A DNA stretch of 45,406 bases from contig JAUNSJ010000030.1 in NCBI GenBank assembly GCA_030539295.1, positions 1-45,406 of the forward strand, read 5' to 3'. Origin of the DNA: Planctomycetia bacterium (GTDB lineage Bacteria; Planctomycetota; Planctomycetia; Pirellulales; Thermoguttaceae). Within the stretch, counting starts at the first letter, position 1; every line of letters starts with the position of its first letter. Both the position numbers and the translations under genes were made by a program. Below the pieces are notes generated by a model. That model ran no database searches. It had not been told where the DNA came from and saw only the letters and a program-made list of their open reading frames with translations. Positions 8,821-17,165 of this stretch are shown here, in pieces.

Positions 8821-10482
8821 ATGCGAGAGAAAACGATACTGCGGCAGAGAGGAACCCTGGTTTTCCTTGCCCTGTTCGCAATTGCGGGTGTGGTGAGCCT
8901 GGTCTGCTGGCTGCAAGCAGAGGTCAAGCCGGAACAGGCAGAAACAATGGTCTTCAGCGGTTGGCAATATGGCCGGGAAGACCAAAAGATGGCGGCCAAA
9001 GCTCTTGCCAAGGCTGGACTTTCCGACTACCGGTGGGAGAATGGCTGTCTGTACGTTCCGCAAACCGGCAAGATGGAATATGAGTCTGTTTTGGCCGCTG
9101 CGGAAGCCTTTCCGAAGGCCCCGAGCGACATAAAGCGGGACTCGATACGTGAAATGGGCCCGTTCGAATCCGTAGCGAAGACCCAGCTTCGCGATCTGAA
9201 TTCGTCCGCCTGGCAGCTGGAACAAACGATCGAACAGTTCTCGACCCAAGTGGGTTACGCCACCGTTGGTGTACGTTCGCGACGTGTACAAGATGGTATG
9301 ATGCCAAAAACCATCGTAACCGCATCCGTTGGCGTCTGGACGCGGGAGAATGAGTCACTGTCGCCTGAACTCATTTCGGCAATTACACTTGCGGCGAAAC
9401 ACCAATTAGGAATCGATGAAGATGACAACATCTCCATACTCGATTTACGGCATGGATGTTCTTATTTGGGGACCGATACAGGCGTATCCGAGCCTGGTAA
9501 GCTGGCCGAGTCGCAGCGTCGAAAGGAAGAAGAATATTGGCAGGAGAAATTTACGTCGGCCCTAAACTACATCCCTGGCGTGCGAGTTTCCACCGTCTAT
9601 CGTCCCGTCGCCCTGGCCCAAGCGGAGCCCATGGTGCCCAAGAGCCCGGACTCACCGGAAACACGACCTCGACCTTCCTCGCTGGCCGTCCTTGGAAACG
9701 CCCCGCCCCGCACCGTGGTCACCGGCTATCCCGCCGCTCCAGACTACCCATCCTACGCCGCCCGCTTCGCCGAAGACCGCTCTGGCAGTCCGGCTCTTCC
9801 TCCGAGACCAACCGAGTCCTATGCTTCGAGTGCTAACCCTTGCCCACTCTCCGTGGATATTGCTATTCCTGCAAGTTACGTTACAAAACTTGTGCAGACA
9901 AGAACAGGTGCCACGCCTGTCAGCAGCGCGGAACAGGTCGCCGTGGCCGGAGAGAACTTCGTCCAGGAGATTCGCAAGCAAGCGGCCAGTCTGCTCACCC
10001 CGTTCTTCCAGGGGCAAAGTAACTCTTGGGAAGAACTGCCCGCCGATTGCGTTCACGTTTCCTTGTATACAGACGCCGCCCATACTGTTACGCAACCAGC
10101 CAGTACCGAACCAGCTAGTACCGAACCGCCCGCAGCCAGGCAGCATGTGCCGGACGAGCACGGTCTGTCAAGCTGGTGGACTACTTCGAGCCATAAAATA
10201 GCACTTCTCTGGTCCCAGCACAGAAATATCCTCCAGCCCACCAGTTATGCCGTGGGGGCAATCTTGCTCTTGACCACGCTCGGCGTAGCCCTTCGCCGGC
10301 ACAGACGAATTCGACGTCCGCGTCAAAAGGAAGAGGAGACGCTGGATCTGGAAACGGACCAAATAACAGACGACTTTACCCGGTCCGCCCCAAGTGAAAT
10401 ACGTCAAGAGATCCAGGACCTTGTCCACAACGACCCGGAACAGGCAGCACGTCTGATTCAGAAGTGGGTGCATTCGGGATGA
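8821..10482 (+). CDS. FliF-like M-ring protein (YscJ/FliF family, divergent)
   Basis: A 553-aa membrane protein with FliF architecture. TM1 is at residues about 9-31. It is followed by a YscJ-like ring-building region (FSGWQYGREDQ..., YVPQTGKMEYESVL, and the later VTASVGVWT and ISILDLRHG segments that match FliF order). A Pro/Ser-rich middle (about 255-340) precedes TM2 near 474-492. The cytoplasmic tail ends in EIQDLVHNDPEQAARLIQKW, which resembles the FliG-binding C-terminus of FliF. In a flagellum this forms the MS-ring. Here the next two genes supply FliG-N/FliH-like and FliI-like proteins, and no rod, switch or export-gate gene is adjacent. Gap to the next gene is 4 nt, so co-translation is likely. 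The fold is fairly certain; its assembly into a real flagellum is not. Confidence 0.82.
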   Translation: MREKTILRQRGTLVFLALFAIAGVVSLVCWLQAEVKPEQAETMVFSGWQYGREDQKMAAKALAKAGLSDYRWENGCLYVPQTGKMEYESVLAAAEAFPKAPSDIKRDSIREMGPFESVAKTQLRDLNSSAWQLEQTIEQFSTQVGYATVGVRSRRVQDGMMPKTIVTASVGVWTRENESLSPELISAITLAAKHQLGIDEDDNISILDLRHGCSYLGTDTGVSEPGKLAESQRRKEEEYWQEKFTSALNYIPGVRVSTVYRPVALAQAEPMVPKSPDSPETRPRPSSLAVLGNAPPRTVVTGYPAAPDYPSYAARFAEDRSGSPALPPRPTESYASSANPCPLSVDIAIPASYVTKLVQTRTGATPVSSAEQVAVAGENFVQEIRKQAASLLTPFFQGQSNSWEELPADCVHVSLYTDAAHTVTQPASTEPASTEPPAARQHVPDEHGLSSWWTTSSHKIALLWSQHRNILQPTSYAVGAILLLTTLGVALRRHRRIRRPRQKEEETLDLETDQITDDFTRSAPSEIRQEIQDLVHNDPEQAARLIQKWVHSG

Positions 10483-10486
10483 TGCC

Positions 10487-11560
10487 ATGACAACAAGAGT
10501 AAGAGACGAGTCAATCAGAGTCAGGACGCAGCGAACGGATACCGGTCCGGACGAGGGAACGGGTCACATCTCGCGTGCGGCCGCTTTATTATCGACCCTT
10601 GACCGTGAGCATGCGGAAGCGCTCATGGCGGCCCTACCACCAGAAACCGCTGAAATAATACGATCGCAACTTCTTTCTACGAAGCAGGTTCCGGACGAAG
10701 AATATGCCAAGATTGCCGCCGATTTGCGTCATCCGGTGTCTGACAAGCCGCACTTCTCACTTTCCGAATTGCAACGTCAGACGATCGACCAACTGGCCAG
10801 AATCCGCGTCCGCGCCGAAGAGTTCGCCGCCGATACGAAGTCGGAAATTGAGCGACTGCGCCGGGAAGCGGAAACGGCCCTCGCTGCGGAATCGGCTCGT
10901 CTGTGCGATAAAGAAGCAGAACTCGACCGGAAACGAAATGCACTCGACGGCCAACTCACGCAACTCAAGGAGCAGCAACGTCTTTTGGACGAGGCGAACT
11001 ACGAAGAAACGCGTCAAAAAGGGTACACCGAAGGCAAGCGACAAGGCTTTACCCAAGGCTATCAAGAGGGGGTGGAACAGGCGCAACAGGAGCATAAGAA
11101 ACAGGTTGAGGAAGAGGTGGACCGGCGTCTTAACGATCAGGTGTCGCGCTCGCTACCGGCTGTGGAATGCCTGGTCGAGGAACTGACCGCGGCGCGTGCT
11201 TCGCTTTTGGGGCACTGGGAGGAGAATATTTTACAAATCGCCGCCGCGCTCGCCTATCAGACGGTCCTGCGTGAACTTCCGAAACTGCCGGACCTTCCCC
11301 TGACACTCCTGCGTGAGGCGCTCGAACTGGCCGTGGGGAACACGACGCTCAAGGTACGCATGAATCCGGGCGATCTGAAAGAACTTCAAGGGCGTGTCGA
11401 GCAACTTCTGCACGCCACTCGCGGTTTAACCGGCGCGGAACTGGTCGCCGACGCCAAAGTTTCACCCGGCGGCTGCCTTGTCGAAACGAGTCACGGAACA
11501 ATAGACGAACGGTTGGAGTCCCGGCTGGAACGCATCATAACCGAACTGGCACGGAACTGA
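10487..11560 (+). CDS. FliG N-domain / FliH-like fusion protein
   Basis: A 357-aa protein whose two halves resemble different flagellar proteins. Residues about 24-80 (ISRAAALLSTL, LPPETAEIIRS, QVPDEEYAKI) match the pattern of the FliG N-terminal domain, the part that docks on the FliF tail. Residues about 90-175 are a highly charged coiled coil. GxxxG repeats (GYTEGKRQGFTQGYQEG) at about 178-195 and the C-terminal part ending SPGGCLVETSHGTIDERLE are typical of FliH/YscL, the stator that binds and restrains the export ATPase. A single polypeptide would thus bridge the FliF ring to the FliI-like ATPase encoded next. The FliG middle and C-terminal (torque) domains are absent. The FliH assignment is strong; the FliG-N assignment is by eye. 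Confidence 0.78.
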   Translation: MTTRVRDESIRVRTQRTDTGPDEGTGHISRAAALLSTLDREHAEALMAALPPETAEIIRSQLLSTKQVPDEEYAKIAADLRHPVSDKPHFSLSELQRQTIDQLARIRVRAEEFAADTKSEIERLRREAETALAAESARLCDKEAELDRKRNALDGQLTQLKEQQRLLDEANYEETRQKGYTEGKRQGFTQGYQEGVEQAQQEHKKQVEEEVDRRLNDQVSRSLPAVECLVEELTAARASLLGHWEENILQIAAALAYQTVLRELPKLPDLPLTLLREALELAVGNTTLKVRMNPGDLKELQGRVEQLLHATRGLTGAELVADAKVSPGGCLVETSHGTIDERLESRLERIITELARN

Positions 11561-11628
11561 CACGCCATTTCACCACTACAGCTGCCCGACCCGCAGATAA
11601 TACCAAGAAGGAATGGCCGGAAAGAGTC

Positions 11629-13002
11629 ATGAATCAGATATACGAGCAGATACACTCGGTCATGCCGGTTCGCCTGGAAGGCACGGTTGTCCGAACCGAC
11701 GCGCTGACCATAGCCGCGGAATCCTTTCCTGCTCCCATCGGCGCGATTGCGACAATCGACCGGAAAGATGCCGTCCCACTCCAGGCGGAAGTCATTGCGT
11801 TCCATGGAGATGAAACCGTTTTATACTCCTACTCCGATACCACCGGCATTCACCGCGGCAGTCGAATTCGCCTGGCTCGCACCGTCCCGTGGCTGGAGGT
11901 GGGCGATAAACTTCTCGGACGTGTTGTCAATGCCTTTGGTAAAGCCATCGACCGGCAACCGCAACCGATTCTGCACAACCGGGTCCGCTATGACCGCGCG
12001 GCACCTGCCCCCTGTGACCGCCCGCCCATTAGCGAACCCCTGGCGACAGGAATACGCGCGATCGACGGGCTTCTAACCTGTGGCTGCGGACAGCGCTGCG
12101 GTATTTTCGCCGGTAGTGGCGTCGGTAAGAGCATGACCTTAGGGATGATGGCACGTTACACCAGCGCCGACGTCAATGTAATCGCGTTGATCGGTGAACG
12201 TGGACTGGAGGTCAACGACTTTCTCACAAAGGTTTTAGGGGAGCAGGGCCGTCAGAAGAGTGTCGTTGTGGTGGCAACTTCGGACGAACCGGCCCTGATG
12301 CGTGTGCGTGCGGCCAGCGCGGCCATGTCCATCGCCGAATACTTTCGCGACCAAGGGAAGAACGTCCTCTTTCTTATGGACTCCATAACCCGTCTGGCCA
12401 TGGCGAAGCGGGAACTCGGACTGGCCGCGGGCGAGCCGGCCACAACGAAGGGATACCCGCCAGGGGTCTTTAGTATGCTGCCACGACTGCTTGAGCGGGC
12501 CGGACGAACGAACCACGGAAGTATAACCGGGTTCTTTACCGTTCTCGTCGAAGGAGACGACAAACAGGACCCGATCTGCGACGCGGTCCGCGGCCTTCTC
12601 GACGGACATATCTGGCTCTCACGCAAATTGAGTACGCGCAACCATTACCCGGCCATTGACGTTCTTGAGAGTATTTCGCGTGCCATGCCGAAGGTCTGCT
12701 CCGAACTCATGTTACAGCGCGCGGCGGAAGTGCGGCGATTGCTCGGTATTTATGCGGACCACGAAGACCTTATTTCTATCGGAGCTTACCATCAGGGGAC
12801 CAATCCGGAAGTGGACCTGGCCCTCGATATGAAGAGTAAAATCGATCACTTTTTGCGTCAGGGGGTGCTAGAACCGAGTCGGCCGGAAGAAACGCAAGCG
12901 ATGCTGGAGAACCTGATTCCACTTACCGGGCCAGACGTTACGACTCCGGATGCTCAAGAGCGAACCGGGCCGCCAGGAACAACAGGTCGCTCAACCGATT
13001 AA
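11629..13002 (+). CDS. fliI: FliI/YscN-like type III export ATPase
   Basis: A 457-aa P-loop ATPase of the FliI/YscN group, related to the F1 beta subunit. Walker A is GSGVGKS (about residues 161-167; the usual following Thr/Ser is Met), then IGERGLEVNDF, Walker B FLMDSITRLA, and the family motifs GEPATTKGYPPGVFSMLPRLLERAG, DAVRGLLDGH and GAYHQGTNPEVDLAL. The N-terminal beta-barrel region (VGDKLLGRVVNAFGKAID) is present. In flagella and injectisomes it unfolds and delivers substrates to the export gate. Shine-Dalgarno GGAAAGAG sits just before the ATG. It is third in the fliF-like/fliGH-like/fliI cassette. No fliJ follows; instead its 3' end overlaps the convergent adenosyltransferase gene by 65 bp. 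Confidence 0.92.
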   Translation: MNQIYEQIHSVMPVRLEGTVVRTDALTIAAESFPAPIGAIATIDRKDAVPLQAEVIAFHGDETVLYSYSDTTGIHRGSRIRLARTVPWLEVGDKLLGRVVNAFGKAIDRQPQPILHNRVRYDRAAPAPCDRPPISEPLATGIRAIDGLLTCGCGQRCGIFAGSGVGKSMTLGMMARYTSADVNVIALIGERGLEVNDFLTKVLGEQGRQKSVVVVATSDEPALMRVRAASAAMSIAEYFRDQGKNVLFLMDSITRLAMAKRELGLAAGEPATTKGYPPGVFSMLPRLLERAGRTNHGSITGFFTVLVEGDDKQDPICDAVRGLLDGHIWLSRKLSTRNHYPAIDVLESISRAMPKVCSELMLQRAAEVRRLLGIYADHEDLISIGAYHQGTNPEVDLALDMKSKIDHFLRQGVLEPSRPEETQAMLENLIPLTGPDVTTPDAQERTGPPGTTGRSTD

Positions 13003-13474
13003 GCCAGGCAATGAGCAGTCGGGAAACCGTCTCGTCGTGGCGAACAAGAGCGACGGCGCGACGTTCCGCCCTGCGACAGACCGAGCGTGCCAAATGCAGC
13101 TTGGCCTCCAGCGGAGAACTGCCAGGTATGACGAAATGGTCGAGAGGAGGCAGACGTTGGTCCAGTCGGTCGATCATCTCTTCCAGAGCGGTAACATCCT
13201 CGTGCGACAGGGTTGTAACGCGACTTTTGACCGGGTCGAGTGTTGCCACCTGCGCTCCGACGGCGAAAAGTTTTTCCTGAATCGCCAGCAGAATCGCGTT
13301 CAACTCGGCATTGGCACACTCGGCGCGAACAAACCCGAGCCAGGAAGAAAGCTCGTCCAGAGTACCCACGAGTACAATACGCTTCTGGTCTTTTCCGACT
13401 CGCGGGCCATAAGTGAGCGATGTTTCGCCCAAATCACCACGACGGCTGTAGATACGCGTATGTCTCGCGGTCAC
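12938..13474 (-). CDS. PduO-type ATP:cob(I)alamin adenosyltransferase
   Basis: Transfers the adenosyl group of ATP to cob(I)alamin to make adenosylcobalamin. 178 aa from the GTG at 13474, preceded by a purine-rich AGAGAGGG. The open frame extends to 13549 but that part overlaps the upstream gene. Family segments: IYSRRGDLGETSL (phosphate-binding), KDQKRIVLVGTLDELSS, IPGSSPLEAKLHLARS with CRRAERR, and LNRLSDLLFLAAR. It is probably co-transcribed with the upstream epimerase, whose stop is 25 bp away. Its 3' end overlaps the convergent fliI-like gene. Confidence 0.92.
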   Translation of the reverse strand: MTARHTRIYSRRGDLGETSLTYGPRVGKDQKRIVLVGTLDELSSWLGFVRAECANAELNAILLAIQEKLFAVGAQVATLDPVKSRVTTLSHEDVTALEEMIDRLDQRLPPLDHFVIPGSSPLEAKLHLARSVCRRAERRAVALVRHDETVSRLLIAWLNRLSDLLFLAARFALEHPES

Positions 13475-13499
13475 CTTGCCCTCTCTTTCTGACGCGGTG

Positions 13500-14588
13500 T
13501 CACGAGGTGTACGACGCATATCGGGAATGGAATCGTATGCCGGTTCCATTTTCCGCGGAGTACACGATTTTACCCTTATCGAGCGTGACCCCTTGCCCTA
13601 ATCGCTTGTCAATTTGCATGGGGCCGTCGACATAGATATAATCCAGTTCCGGCGCGAACTGCGAAACGGCACTGGCACCAATGGACGACTCTATTGTGTT
13701 ACCCATAAGCGTTTTAAAGCCCAGGTACTTCGCTTTTTCCAAGGCGATAAGGGTGGGATACAGACCGCCAAATTTTATCGGTTTGAGATTGATCCCGTCG
13801 AAGAAATTGACGCACTTATCCATATCGTCCAGGCATCGACAACTTTCGTCAGCGATAATCGGAATCGACGTTTTTTCGCGTAACAAGGCATTAGCATCCC
13901 AATCGTCCGGATGAAATGGCTGTTCAATAAGCTCAATATTCATTCGTTCCAGTTCGGGCAGATAATCGAACGCCTGTTCTCTTGTCCAGCAGCCATTGAC
14001 GTCGAGTCGAAATGGCGATTGCGTGCGGGCACGAATTTCGCGTAAAGCGCGCATATCGTCCAAGCCGCCCATCTTTATGCGATACAGAGGCCAATTGGGG
14101 CATTCTCCGAGCTTCTCGAGCATGCGAAAGACGGAATCGAGCGTAATTGTATAGCTGGAAACAGGTTCCGTTCCGGTCCGCCAGCCCCAGAGGCGCCAAA
14201 GGGGCCGGTTGCGAAGTTTTCCCCACAGGTCACAGGCCGCCATTTCCAGCGCCGTTTGTGCTGCATACTGGCCAGCGAGCATAGGTGTAATCAAGGAGCC
14301 AAAGGCGATTGGGTCGGCCATGGCATAGTGGTCGAGTGGTTCTCGACAGGATTCCAAAACGCGAACGATATCTTCCACCTTAGTGCCAAAGGCGGGCTCC
14401 TCGTAAGCTTCGCCATAACCGCGAAGTCCATCCTGCTCCAGTTCAACGACCACCGCGCGCACAACACAAATCGTCGTTCGAGAGACGATTGTGACGTGCC
14501 GAAGCGGGAGGTCCATGCGTATAATTCGTAATCTCATCGTATTTTGCGATAAAGTGGTTGGGTCTGAATAATCTTCACTATAGGTCAT
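13500..14588 (-). CDS. Enolase-superfamily protein, probable dipeptide (L-Ala-D/L-Glu) epimerase
   Basis: A 362-aa member of the muconate-lactonizing/mandelate-racemase-like enolase superfamily, closest in pattern to L-Ala-D/L-Glu epimerases that recycle murein peptides. The catalytic lysine region reads YRIKMGG, so the usual KxK is RxK. Metal ligands are seen in LDVNGCW (Asp), IEQPF (Glu) and ADESC (Asp/Glu). The second acid/base lysine is in NLKPIKFGGL. An AAGAGGA Shine-Dalgarno precedes the ATG at 14588; an internal ATG at 14537 is an alternative. Substrate cannot be fixed from sequence; OSBS or N-acylamino-acid racemase activity is possible. Confidence 0.8.
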   Translation of the reverse strand: MTYSEDYSDPTTLSQNTMRLRIIRMDLPLRHVTIVSRTTICVVRAVVVELEQDGLRGYGEAYEEPAFGTKVEDIVRVLESCREPLDHYAMADPIAFGSLITPMLAGQYAAQTALEMAACDLWGKLRNRPLWRLWGWRTGTEPVSSYTITLDSVFRMLEKLGECPNWPLYRIKMGGLDDMRALREIRARTQSPFRLDVNGCWTREQAFDYLPELERMNIELIEQPFHPDDWDANALLREKTSIPIIADESCRCLDDMDKCVNFFDGINLKPIKFGGLYPTLIALEKAKYLGFKTLMGNTIESSIGASAVSQFAPELDYIYVDGPMQIDKRLGQGVTLDKGKIVYSAENGTGIRFHSRYASYTS

Positions 14589-14826
14589 CGGGAAAGATTC
14601 CTCTTTTCTGCCCCGGAGGGTTGGGTTACTCGTCTTTTTTGCCCCGAAGCAGACCGTCCTGCCAAGAGGAAGCCAGGAAGGCGAGAAACTTCCCTAGTAA
14701 CCCCCATTTTATGGTCTTCTTACATTTTACGCAAGGAACACCGGCTCATTTTTTTGGAATTTCTTATTTTTTTACAAATTACCTATCTTATCTCGCTGTT
14801 TTCACCCCTCTTCTCGTACCCAATCC

Positions 14827-14855
14827 TTGTCAAAATTCCCAATTGGGGGTATACT
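14827..14855 (+). promoter_or_regulatory. sigma70-type promoter of tatC
   Basis: TTGTCA (14827-14832), a 17-bp spacer and TATACT (14850-14855). Transcription would start near 14862, giving a 5' leader of about 120 nt before tatC. The 14589-14826 stretch holds nothing else recognisable. Confidence 0.6.
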
Positions 14856-14982
14856 ATGTCGATAGGCTTTGTGCAACCGGGACTCCGTTTCTCCAGTCAG
14901 ACTGGCAGGAGAGTATAAAATACCCGGTCGCGAGCGAACCACGAAATTGCGGTAGTACTATTATCCCCCCTGGAGTTCAGTA

Positions 14983-16137
14983 ATGAACAAGACGGCCAAG
15001 AAGAGAAAAGACGACGATTTATTCAATAGCAGTTCAATGAGTTTCGGCGAGCACCTCATGGAATTGCGCCGTTGCCTGATCTACGCGGTCCTCTGGCTAA
15101 CAGGAGGATTCCTGATTGCTCTTTTGCCGCTGGGGTCGACGCCGTCGCTGGCGTCGCGTGCGGTGGCCTATGTTCAGCGTCCGTTAAAGCGTTCTCTGGA
15201 ATCCTTCTATGTAGCGCAGTCCGGCAAGGAACTTACGCGAAACCAGGCCAAGCTGGAGAAATATGATTATCCCAGTGAAGTAGCGAGTATACCGTCCCGC
15301 TACCACATGACGCCGCGTCAATTCTGGGTTTTCCCGGGCGACCGGAAACGTCTGGAGTCTGTTTTTCCGGGCATGATTCCGGACGCGTCGAGAGACGCTG
15401 CCGCGGCCGCCAGTCCAACATCGGTCGAGGGCGACTGGTCCGGTGAGCCGCAACTCATTATATTATGGGAGAAACTGGAAGGAGACTCGCGACTTCGAAC
15501 GAAGGCATTAAATATGCCGGAAACGTTTGTCATTTTCGTCAAGGCCGCGCTACTGGTCGGACTGGTCATTGCGTCTCCAGGCGTATTTTATAACTTCTGG
15601 ACCTTTATAGCCGCCGGCTTGCACCCAAATGAGCGGAAGTTGGTCTATCGTTTCCTGCCAGCCAGTATAATCCTCTTTCTGGGAGGGTTTTGTCTGGCCT
15701 TTTTCGTTGTCTTCGAGATGGTCCTGTCGTTCCTGCTGCGGTTTAATGCCGGGATGAATATTGACCCTGACCCGCGTATCTCCGAGTGGCTCAACTTCTC
15801 ACTTCTGCTTCCCATTGGTTTTGGCATTGCCTTTCAGCTTCCTTTGGTCATGTTCGGCATGTATCGCTTGCGTATTTTCCGCATTCAAGACTATATTCGA
15901 CGCTGGAAACTGGCCATCTTTGTTATCGCGTTTCTGTCCATGATGCTCACGCCGCCGGACCCTGGGAGCATGATTTGCATGATGACTCCCTTAATCGGCC
16001 TTTACTTCGGAGGTATTCTGATGTGTCGTATGTTCCCGGTTCAGGAACTGCCGGGCTACGACGAGGATGAGGACGACACAGCTGACAAACCCAAGACGAA
16101 GGTTGCCAAAACGGAAAAGAACGAGAATAAAAAATGA
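14983..16137 (+). CDS. tatC: Sec-independent translocase TatC with enlarged periplasmic loop
   Basis: Core subunit of the twin-arginine translocase, which exports folded proteins and recognises RR signal peptides. 384 aa against about 250 for typical TatC. The N-terminus has the signature SFGEHLMELRRCLIYAV. TM1 is near 31-50. About 130 hydrophilic residues then intervene before the next membrane span (starting near ETFVIFVKAALLVGL). Later TatC motifs are intact: SPGVFYNFWTFIAAGLHPNERK, the FGIAFQLPLVMF segment, and SMMLTPPDP before the last TM. The C-tail is Lys/Asp/Glu-rich. No tatA/B is adjacent. The Tat-type phosphoesterase at 30964 is a likely client. Confidence 0.93.
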   Translation: MNKTAKKRKDDDLFNSSSMSFGEHLMELRRCLIYAVLWLTGGFLIALLPLGSTPSLASRAVAYVQRPLKRSLESFYVAQSGKELTRNQAKLEKYDYPSEVASIPSRYHMTPRQFWVFPGDRKRLESVFPGMIPDASRDAAAAASPTSVEGDWSGEPQLIILWEKLEGDSRLRTKALNMPETFVIFVKAALLVGLVIASPGVFYNFWTFIAAGLHPNERKLVYRFLPASIILFLGGFCLAFFVVFEMVLSFLLRFNAGMNIDPDPRISEWLNFSLLLPIGFGIAFQLPLVMFGMYRLRIFRIQDYIRRWKLAIFVIAFLSMMLTPPDPGSMICMMTPLIGLYFGGILMCRMFPVQELPGYDEDEDDTADKPKTKVAKTEKNENKK

Positions 16138-16141
16138 TCAG

Positions 16142-16190
16142 CGGGGTTCTATTGCCAATGCGTTTTTTGCGTGACTTGGCAATAGTCCCG
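16142..16190. terminator. Large inverted repeat downstream of tatC
   Basis: CTATTGCCAA (16149-16158) and TTGGCAATAG (16176-16185) form a perfect 10-bp stem, extendable outward by CGGG/CCCG. No T run follows on the plus strand, so it may be an mRNA 3' stabiliser or a weak terminator. Confidence 0.5.
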
Positions 16191-16272
16191 TGAGACAACG
16201 AATTAATAACCCTTAACCCCACTGCTTTCCCTGTTTCGAGAGCAGGCAGCAAGTTTTTTCAGGAGACAGTTC

Positions 16273-17139
16273 ATGAACATTGATTTTACTCCCCAATGCG
16301 ACTTCCTCATTGGTATTGATTCCGATGGTTGTGCGTTCGATACGATGGAGCTTAAGCAGAAGGAGTGCTTTTGCCCCAATACGATCCATCATTGGGGACT
16401 CAAGAGTGTGAGTAAATATGCCCGGGAAGCCGTGGAGTTTGTCAATCTCTATTCCAAGAGCCGGGGCATCAACCGGTTTCCCGCGCTCGTTGAAGTTTTT
16501 GAACTTCTCAAGAGGCGACCGGAAGTCATTGCCCGCGGGGTTAACGTGGAGGTACCTCGTGAACTCGTGGAATGGATGAATCGTCAGACGAAGCTTGGCA
16601 ATCCGGCGCTGGAAGCGGAAGTGGCCGCGACGCACGACCCCGTCCTGACGAAGACACTCCAGTGGAGTCACGCGGTCAATGAGACGATCGACCGAATCGT
16701 TGGCGAAGGCGTTGCCCCGTTCCCGCTGGTTCGTGAATCGCTTGAAAAGCTGGGCGGTAAAGCCGATATTCTCGTCGTTTCCGCCACTCCGCAAGCCGCT
16801 TTGGTTAAGGAGTGGGAGAATCAGGGTCTGCTCCCGCTGGTTCAGGCGATCTGCGGGCAAGAGATCGGAACGAAGAAGGAATCACTTGCCTGGTCTGCGA
16901 AATATCCCGCGAACCACACGCTCATGATCGGCGATGCGCCCGGCGATTACAAGGCGGCCCAAGCGACGAACTCGCTCTTCTATCCCATCAATCCGAGTCG
17001 GGAAGAGGCGAGCTGGGCTCGTTTCTACCAGGAAGGAATTGAACGGTTCCTCAATGGTACTTTTGCCGGCGACTACCAGCAGTCACTCCTGGAAGAATTC
17101 GAGTCCTGTCTCCCGGTTAATCCTCCTTGGGAGAAATAA
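16273..17139 (+). CDS. HAD-superfamily hydrolase
   Basis: A 288-aa haloacid-dehalogenase-like protein. Motif I is GIDSDG with nucleophile D16 and acid D18. Motif II is VVSAT, a motif III lysine lies in GTKKES, and motif IV is MIGDAPGDYKA. A helical insertion of about 120 residues between motifs I and II forms the cap. Such proteins are usually phosphatases on small phosphorylated metabolites; the substrate cannot be named. Shine-Dalgarno AGGAGA precedes the ATG. The nrdR gene begins 26 bp downstream, so it probably leads the nrdR-murB-purC-nadA-dgkA run. Confidence 0.85.
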   Translation: MNIDFTPQCDFLIGIDSDGCAFDTMELKQKECFCPNTIHHWGLKSVSKYAREAVEFVNLYSKSRGINRFPALVEVFELLKRRPEVIARGVNVEVPRELVEWMNRQTKLGNPALEAEVAATHDPVLTKTLQWSHAVNETIDRIVGEGVAPFPLVRESLEKLGGKADILVVSATPQAALVKEWENQGLLPLVQAICGQEIGTKKESLAWSAKYPANHTLMIGDAPGDYKAAQATNSLFYPINPSREEASWARFYQEGIERFLNGTFAGDYQQSLLEEFESCLPVNPPWEK

Positions 17140-17165
17140 GCAAGAAAGGCACAACAGGCACAAGC

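Noticed and set aside
12938..13549. Longer start (13549) for the adenosyltransferase
   Set aside because: The extra residues overlap the upstream epimerase gene and have no family similarity; the GTG at 13474 has a better ribosome site.
14558..14983. 141-aa plus-strand frame before tatC
   Set aside because: It overlaps the start of the epimerase gene on the other strand and contains the tatC promoter; composition is not protein-like.
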